The notes under the pieces were generated by a model, which saw only the letters and a list, made by a program, of their open reading frames with translations, did no database searches and had not been told where the DNA came from. A stretch of 64,000 nt of DNA from an uncultured Muribaculaceae bacterium (GTDB taxonomy: Bacteria > Bacteroidota > Bacteroidia > Bacteroidales > Muribaculaceae): assembly GCA_910587475.1 (NCBI GenBank), contig CAJUMR010000006.1, positions 30,381 through 94,380 on the forward strand. The letters are read 5' to 3'. The translations under genes were made by a program, and so were the position numbers. Shown here one piece after another: positions 61,683 through 64,000 of the stretch (within the stretch, counting starts at the first letter, position 1; every line of letters begins with the position of its first letter).

Positions 61683-61952
61683 CTACAGATTTCTACGGTT
61701 TTCAATGTGCTTCTTGTTGACACGATATGACAATACTCCGACAAGCACGACAAATATCATTGCGCCCAAGCCTGCGCAACCACGCATGATCAGCATAGCT
61801 TTTGCAGGGATGCGGTCTATCCATATAGTCATGGACAGAAGCAGGATTATCACTACCGCAATAACGGCAAACGCTGCATATTTCAACCGTCGGTTCTCCG
61901 GTGCATTGTAGAGCTGATCGATTGCTTCCCGTTCTTGTAAGTATTTACTCAT
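61683..61952 (-). CDS. Two-helix membrane protein, unknown
   Basis: 89 residues from the ATG at 61952; a TTG two codons earlier is less likely. Two hydrophobic helices (about 24-45 and 53-74) with charged ends. No family recognised. It lies 26 bases before the DUF3828-like gene on the same strand and may be co-expressed. Confidence 0.6.
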   Translation of the reverse strand: MSKYLQEREAIDQLYNAPENRRLKYAAFAVIAVVIILLLSMTIWIDRIPAKAMLIMRGCAGLGAMIFVVLVGVLSYRVNKKHIENRRNL

Positions 61953-62095
61953 GGTCAAAGAGTTCTATGGCGATTTTGATATGATTTGTCGGGGCAAATT
62001 TAATAATAATTCAAATGTTGACTCTCAACAAATGTTGATTTTAGATCGAAAATTTTCAAGACAGTCAGTTAGAAACTGTCTCATCGCTCACCTAC

Positions 62096-62206
62096 TGTCG
62101 GTTCCTGAAAAAGGTTGACTAACCGGGTTCTTTCCCTCTCCAGAGAAACAGTCAACTCCTATCTGTTAACATACCAAACCGAGTCAACCTTTTTAAGGAA
62201 CCGACA
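62096..62206. repeat. 25-bp near-perfect inverted repeat with a 61-base centre
   Basis: The arm 62096-62120 pairs with 62182-62206 at 24 of 25 positions; the mismatch is C against A. The centre is unrelated and not an ORF. The total of 111 bases and long arms fit a small non-autonomous element (MITE-like) or a large hairpin at the end of the minus-strand gene that stops at 62209. Confidence 0.75.
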
Positions 62207-62208
62207 AC

Positions 62209-62734
62209 TCAACCAAATTGCCATCCATCGGATGAGCGAGCCCAAATATATCCGTCGAGCAGATATGAAAATATCAGAGAGTAAATCTGAGCGCTATATC
62301 CTTGTGCATTAAACGCAGATATTAACTTTTTAATCTTTGGTTCTATGGTTGGGAAGATACTGTCTGCAAATGCTTTCGACTCGGTTTTGATTTCAGAGGT
62401 TTGCAATTAGTCAAATATTGGCATTTTGGTTTTCAAAATGCTATTCGAGAATGATATCAAATCACCGACCATCAAAAGTCGAAGTTGACTCTTGTTGTAG
62501 GGTATATTGAGAGAGTCAAGTTTAGACACAGCACCCGGAGTCAGAAATGCGCATAATATATCCCAGTTATTATCGGTTATGTATTGGCTCGGGTGAAATG
62601 AACCGTATGAACAAAATGCTGTTGTAGAAAAATCCTTATAAGGACGACCTAAAATATCAGTTGATGATGTTTGTTGAGAATATGCTGTGATTGCTATTGC
62701 TACCGTGATGATAAAAGATATTAAATTTTTTCAT
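62209..62734 (-). pseudogene. Broken gene for a small secreted protein, third in the toxin operon
   Basis: Read on the minus strand, a start ATG (62734-62732) is followed by an A6 run. With one A fewer the frame would read 'MKNLISFIITVAIAITAYSQ', a clear signal peptide. It continues through 'DFSTTAFCSYGSFHPSQY', 'NWDILCAFLTPGAVSKLDSL' and 'LRLLMVGDLISF'. An in-frame TAA at 62407-62409 then interrupts, and 'LQTSEIKTESKAFADS' through 'GYSAQIYSLIFSYLLDGYIW' follows to a TGA. Two lesions therefore break the gene. It overlaps the GNAT stop (TAATG). The function is unknown. Confidence 0.6.
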
Positions 62735-63264
62735 TACACGAAGTTTATTAAATCGAAATACATAGCACGAGTTTTTGAGTTCTTATCTTTTTCGGATAAA
62801 AACATAAAACCGCATTTTTCGTAAAATGGAACAGCAGCGGCATAGGCATCAACGGTAATAAACCGACAAGCACTGCGGCGCATGGTGGCGAACATGTGCT
62901 TTACCTGCAATAATATAGCCTCGCCAATATGATTGCCTGTATAATCTTTTGAAACAGCGAGGCGACCTATCTTCACCGCAGGATATTCCTTGCGGCGCTT
63001 GGAGTTGACAATCTTACGGTTAAGCCTATTCCAAAATTGTTTTTCTTCGGGGTCAAAAACAATTTTATCATTTAACAGGCTGTAATATGCGATAGTCTTA
63101 CATTCCGAATTATCTTCAAGAAGATATGTTAAAGCCATCATAGCGCGAAGATAGTTCTTTGCGTCAGTAACAAGAAAGTCGTTTAAGTCGGCATCGCCGC
63201 AATCAAACGACTTTATTTCCGTATCGGCTTCAATCTGCCGGAAAGTGAAATTGCTAAAATCCAT
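62734..63264 (-). CDS. GNAT-family N-acetyltransferase, probable toxin
   Basis: 176 residues. It begins with the TacT/AtaT-type pattern 'DCGDADLNDFL', then 'AYYSLLND', 'YPAVKIGRLAVSK' with the acetyl-CoA loop after it, and 'CRFITVDAYAAAVPFYEKCGF' given here in two parts 'CRFITVDAYAAA' and 'PFYEKCGF'. Relatives acetylate aminoacyl-tRNA and stop growth when not held by an antitoxin. A 52-residue gene ends 1 base upstream, as a type II antitoxin would. Toxin activity is inferred from family and context. Confidence 0.82.
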   Translation of the reverse strand: MDFSNFTFRQIEADTEIKSFDCGDADLNDFLVTDAKNYLRAMMALTYLLEDNSECKTIAYYSLLNDKIVFDPEEKQFWNRLNRKIVNSKRRKEYPAVKIGRLAVSKDYTGNHIGEAILLQVKHMFATMRRSACRFITVDAYAAAVPFYEKCGFMFLSEKDKNSKTRAMYFDLINFV

Positions 63265-63265
63265 A

Positions 63266-63424
63266 TTACATTTGGAATGTGCTTATAGCCTTAAAGGCTT
63301 CATAAGCCTTGCGAGCCGCATCTTTTTCGGATTGGCTGACAGGAGCGGGATTTGCTGTTCTTTCGGCAAATCTTACCGCATCTCTCCCTTTCAGCACGGG
63401 GGTTTCTTTGATAGGTCTTGCCAT
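63266..63424 (-). CDS. Small antitoxin-like protein, partner of the GNAT gene
   Basis: 52 residues, starting 'MARPIKETPVLKGRDAVRF' and ending 'AYEAFKAISTFQM'. A GGAG Shine-Dalgarno (63433-63436 on the plus strand) lies 8 bases upstream, unusually good for this genome, and a -7 box precedes it. The 'MARPIKETPVL' start is a recurring motif, as I recall, in short genes before GNAT genes in Bacteroidales. It is shorter than RHH antitoxins (DUF1778) and no clear DNA-binding fold shows. The stop is 1 base before the GNAT start. Confidence 0.72.
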   Translation of the reverse strand: MARPIKETPVLKGRDAVRFAERTANPAPVSQSEKDAARKAYEAFKAISTFQM

Positions 63425-63454
63425 AATTGTATCTCCTTTTTACTTTATGTATTA

Positions 63455-63462
63455 CAAAGGTA
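63455..63462 (-). promoter_or_regulatory. -7 box of the antitoxin-toxin operon
   Basis: On the minus strand the sequence is TACCTTTG, 30 bases before the antitoxin ATG. No -33 TTTG at the right distance was found. Confidence 0.5.
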
Positions 63463-63845
63463 CAACAAATTTCTGAATAATAAGGATTAACCGACAAAAA
63501 GATATAATACATTTTCGGCTACGGATATGCTCAAAAGAAGTATCCGGGGGCTTCTTTGCGGTTGCGGAATTCCGGGGGCGCGAACAATCGGGTGGTGTCG
63601 GAGCTGTGCCATTCGGCAAAATCGGACTTTGCATTTTATCATATAATATATACTTTCATCGTCTTATACCTCTGCGTGTTCAAGATCCTCCATGACAGCG
63701 GGGAAAGAAGATGTGAGGCGGTCGAGCACTGTGGTACAACAGGGAAACAAAAGATCTTATTTACTGTGGAAATGAGCCATCAATGAGACATGTGCTTTAA
63801 CGCACTGCGAAAGTACGGTAAAGCACACTATGCGGAAAAGATGTT
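63463..63845. other. AT-variable intergenic stretch with no recognised gene
   Basis: Contains a local GC-richer patch with two CCGGGGGC-like words near 63546-63582, and short open frames without homology or start signals. Nothing here is convincing as a gene. Confidence 0.5.
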
Positions 63846-63872
63846 AATTCGGCAGTTAATGACTGCCGAATT
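63846..63872. terminator. Stem-loop over the stop of the last gene
   Basis: AATTCGGCAGT (63846-63856) pairs with ACTGCCGAATT (63862-63872), 11 bp, five-base loop. The TAA stop of the minus-strand gene lies in the loop region. The T tract after it is weak. Confidence 0.55.
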
Positions 63873-64000
63873 TAATGCCATTCTTTATTCGTCGGCGATA
63901 AATCATAAAGTTATCGAAGCACAGGTATGTAAGTAGTATTATACCTGCCAATTCAAACCACGCCATTCCTGATTTGGGTTCAATTAAGACACCCCAAATT
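63856..64000 (-). CDS. C-terminal end of a membrane protein (5' end outside window)
   Basis: 47 residues, open to the right edge: 'GVLIEPKSGMAWFELAGIIL' leads into one hydrophobic helix, then 'CFDNFMIYRRRIKNGIKFG' and a stop. A helix followed by a basic tail is a normal inner-membrane end. No family can be named from this much. Confidence 0.5.
   Translation of the reverse strand, partial: IWGVLIEPKSGMAWFELAGIILLTYLCFDNFMIYRRRIKNGIKFGSH

Noticed and set aside
63556..63786. A 76-codon plus-strand frame at the right end
   Set aside because: Mixed composition, no start signal, no homology; more likely random.
1..64000. CRISPR arrays, tRNA or rRNA genes, insertion sequences, prophage
   Set aside because: No regularly spaced repeats, cloverleaf-like genes, transposases, integrases or phage structural genes were recognised on either strand.

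Overview
The window is chromosomal DNA from a gut-type member of the Bacteroidales, most likely Muribaculaceae. The evidence is lineage-typical content: a class III fructose-bisphosphatase, a DUF3256-like gene beside xseA, an NVEALA peptide with a six-bladed beta-propeller lipoprotein, and secretion-tail-like C-termini. Several genes also have Bacteroidetes-type promoters (-33 TTTG, -7 TAnnTTTG) with little Shine-Dalgarno signal. Most of the window has moderate GC; 46.9-49.5 kb and 61.9-64.0 kb are visibly richer in AT. The family assignment comes from recall of gene families, not from a search.

Layout. 0-2.6 kb: the end of nagA, then two paralogous SGNH hydrolases around a small secreted protein. 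2.6-5.5 kb (minus): cinA, tsaD and a small beta-barrel protein. 5.6-12.0 kb (plus): DEAD-box helicase, DUF3256-like gene, xseA-xseB and pnp, closed by a 46-bp perfect palindrome. 12.1-14.2 kb (minus): VanZ-like protein, small membrane protein and NSS transporter. 14.3-17.6 kb: tricorn-like S41 protease. 17.7-18.6 kb (minus): a regulator joining a di-iron hemerythrin-like domain to a LuxR helix-turn-helix.

36.1-18.7 kb (minus) is the most striking block. It looks like one long operon: an HlyD-type adaptor, eight FtsX/MacB-type permeases in four tandem type I-type II pairs, a single ATPase, a TolC-type outer-membrane factor, a small beta-barrel protein, a sigma-54 response regulator and its histidine kinase. 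A GG-N10-GC sequence just upstream of the adaptor gene fits a sigma-54 promoter, so the terminal two-component pair may control the whole export locus. 36.2-39.5 kb (minus): fbp and queA.

39.5-40.4 kb is decayed DNA with relics of a DUF1016-type nuclease and of a secreted protein. 40.5-46.8 kb (plus): clostripain-like lipoprotein, MscS-type channel with an inserted segment, recJ and recQ. 46.9-49.4 kb (minus): an AT-rich cassette of thioredoxin-like/DUF1573 lipoprotein, NVEALA peptide and beta-propeller lipoprotein. 49.5-52.3 kb (plus): glucosaminidase, a doubtful ORF and an NhaC-type antiporter. 52.3-57.2 kb (minus): radA, a SpoU-type methyltransferase, bioB and an AMP-forming acyl ligase. 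57.3-58.9 kb (minus): ECF sigma factor, a one-TM protein and a Spy-like periplasmic protein, divergent from a TonB-dependent receptor (59.0-61.2 kb). The right end has two small envelope genes, a 25-bp inverted repeat, a broken secreted-protein gene, a GNAT toxin with a 52-residue antitoxin, and the tail of a membrane-protein gene.

No tRNA, rRNA, CRISPR array, insertion sequence or phage gene was recognised.
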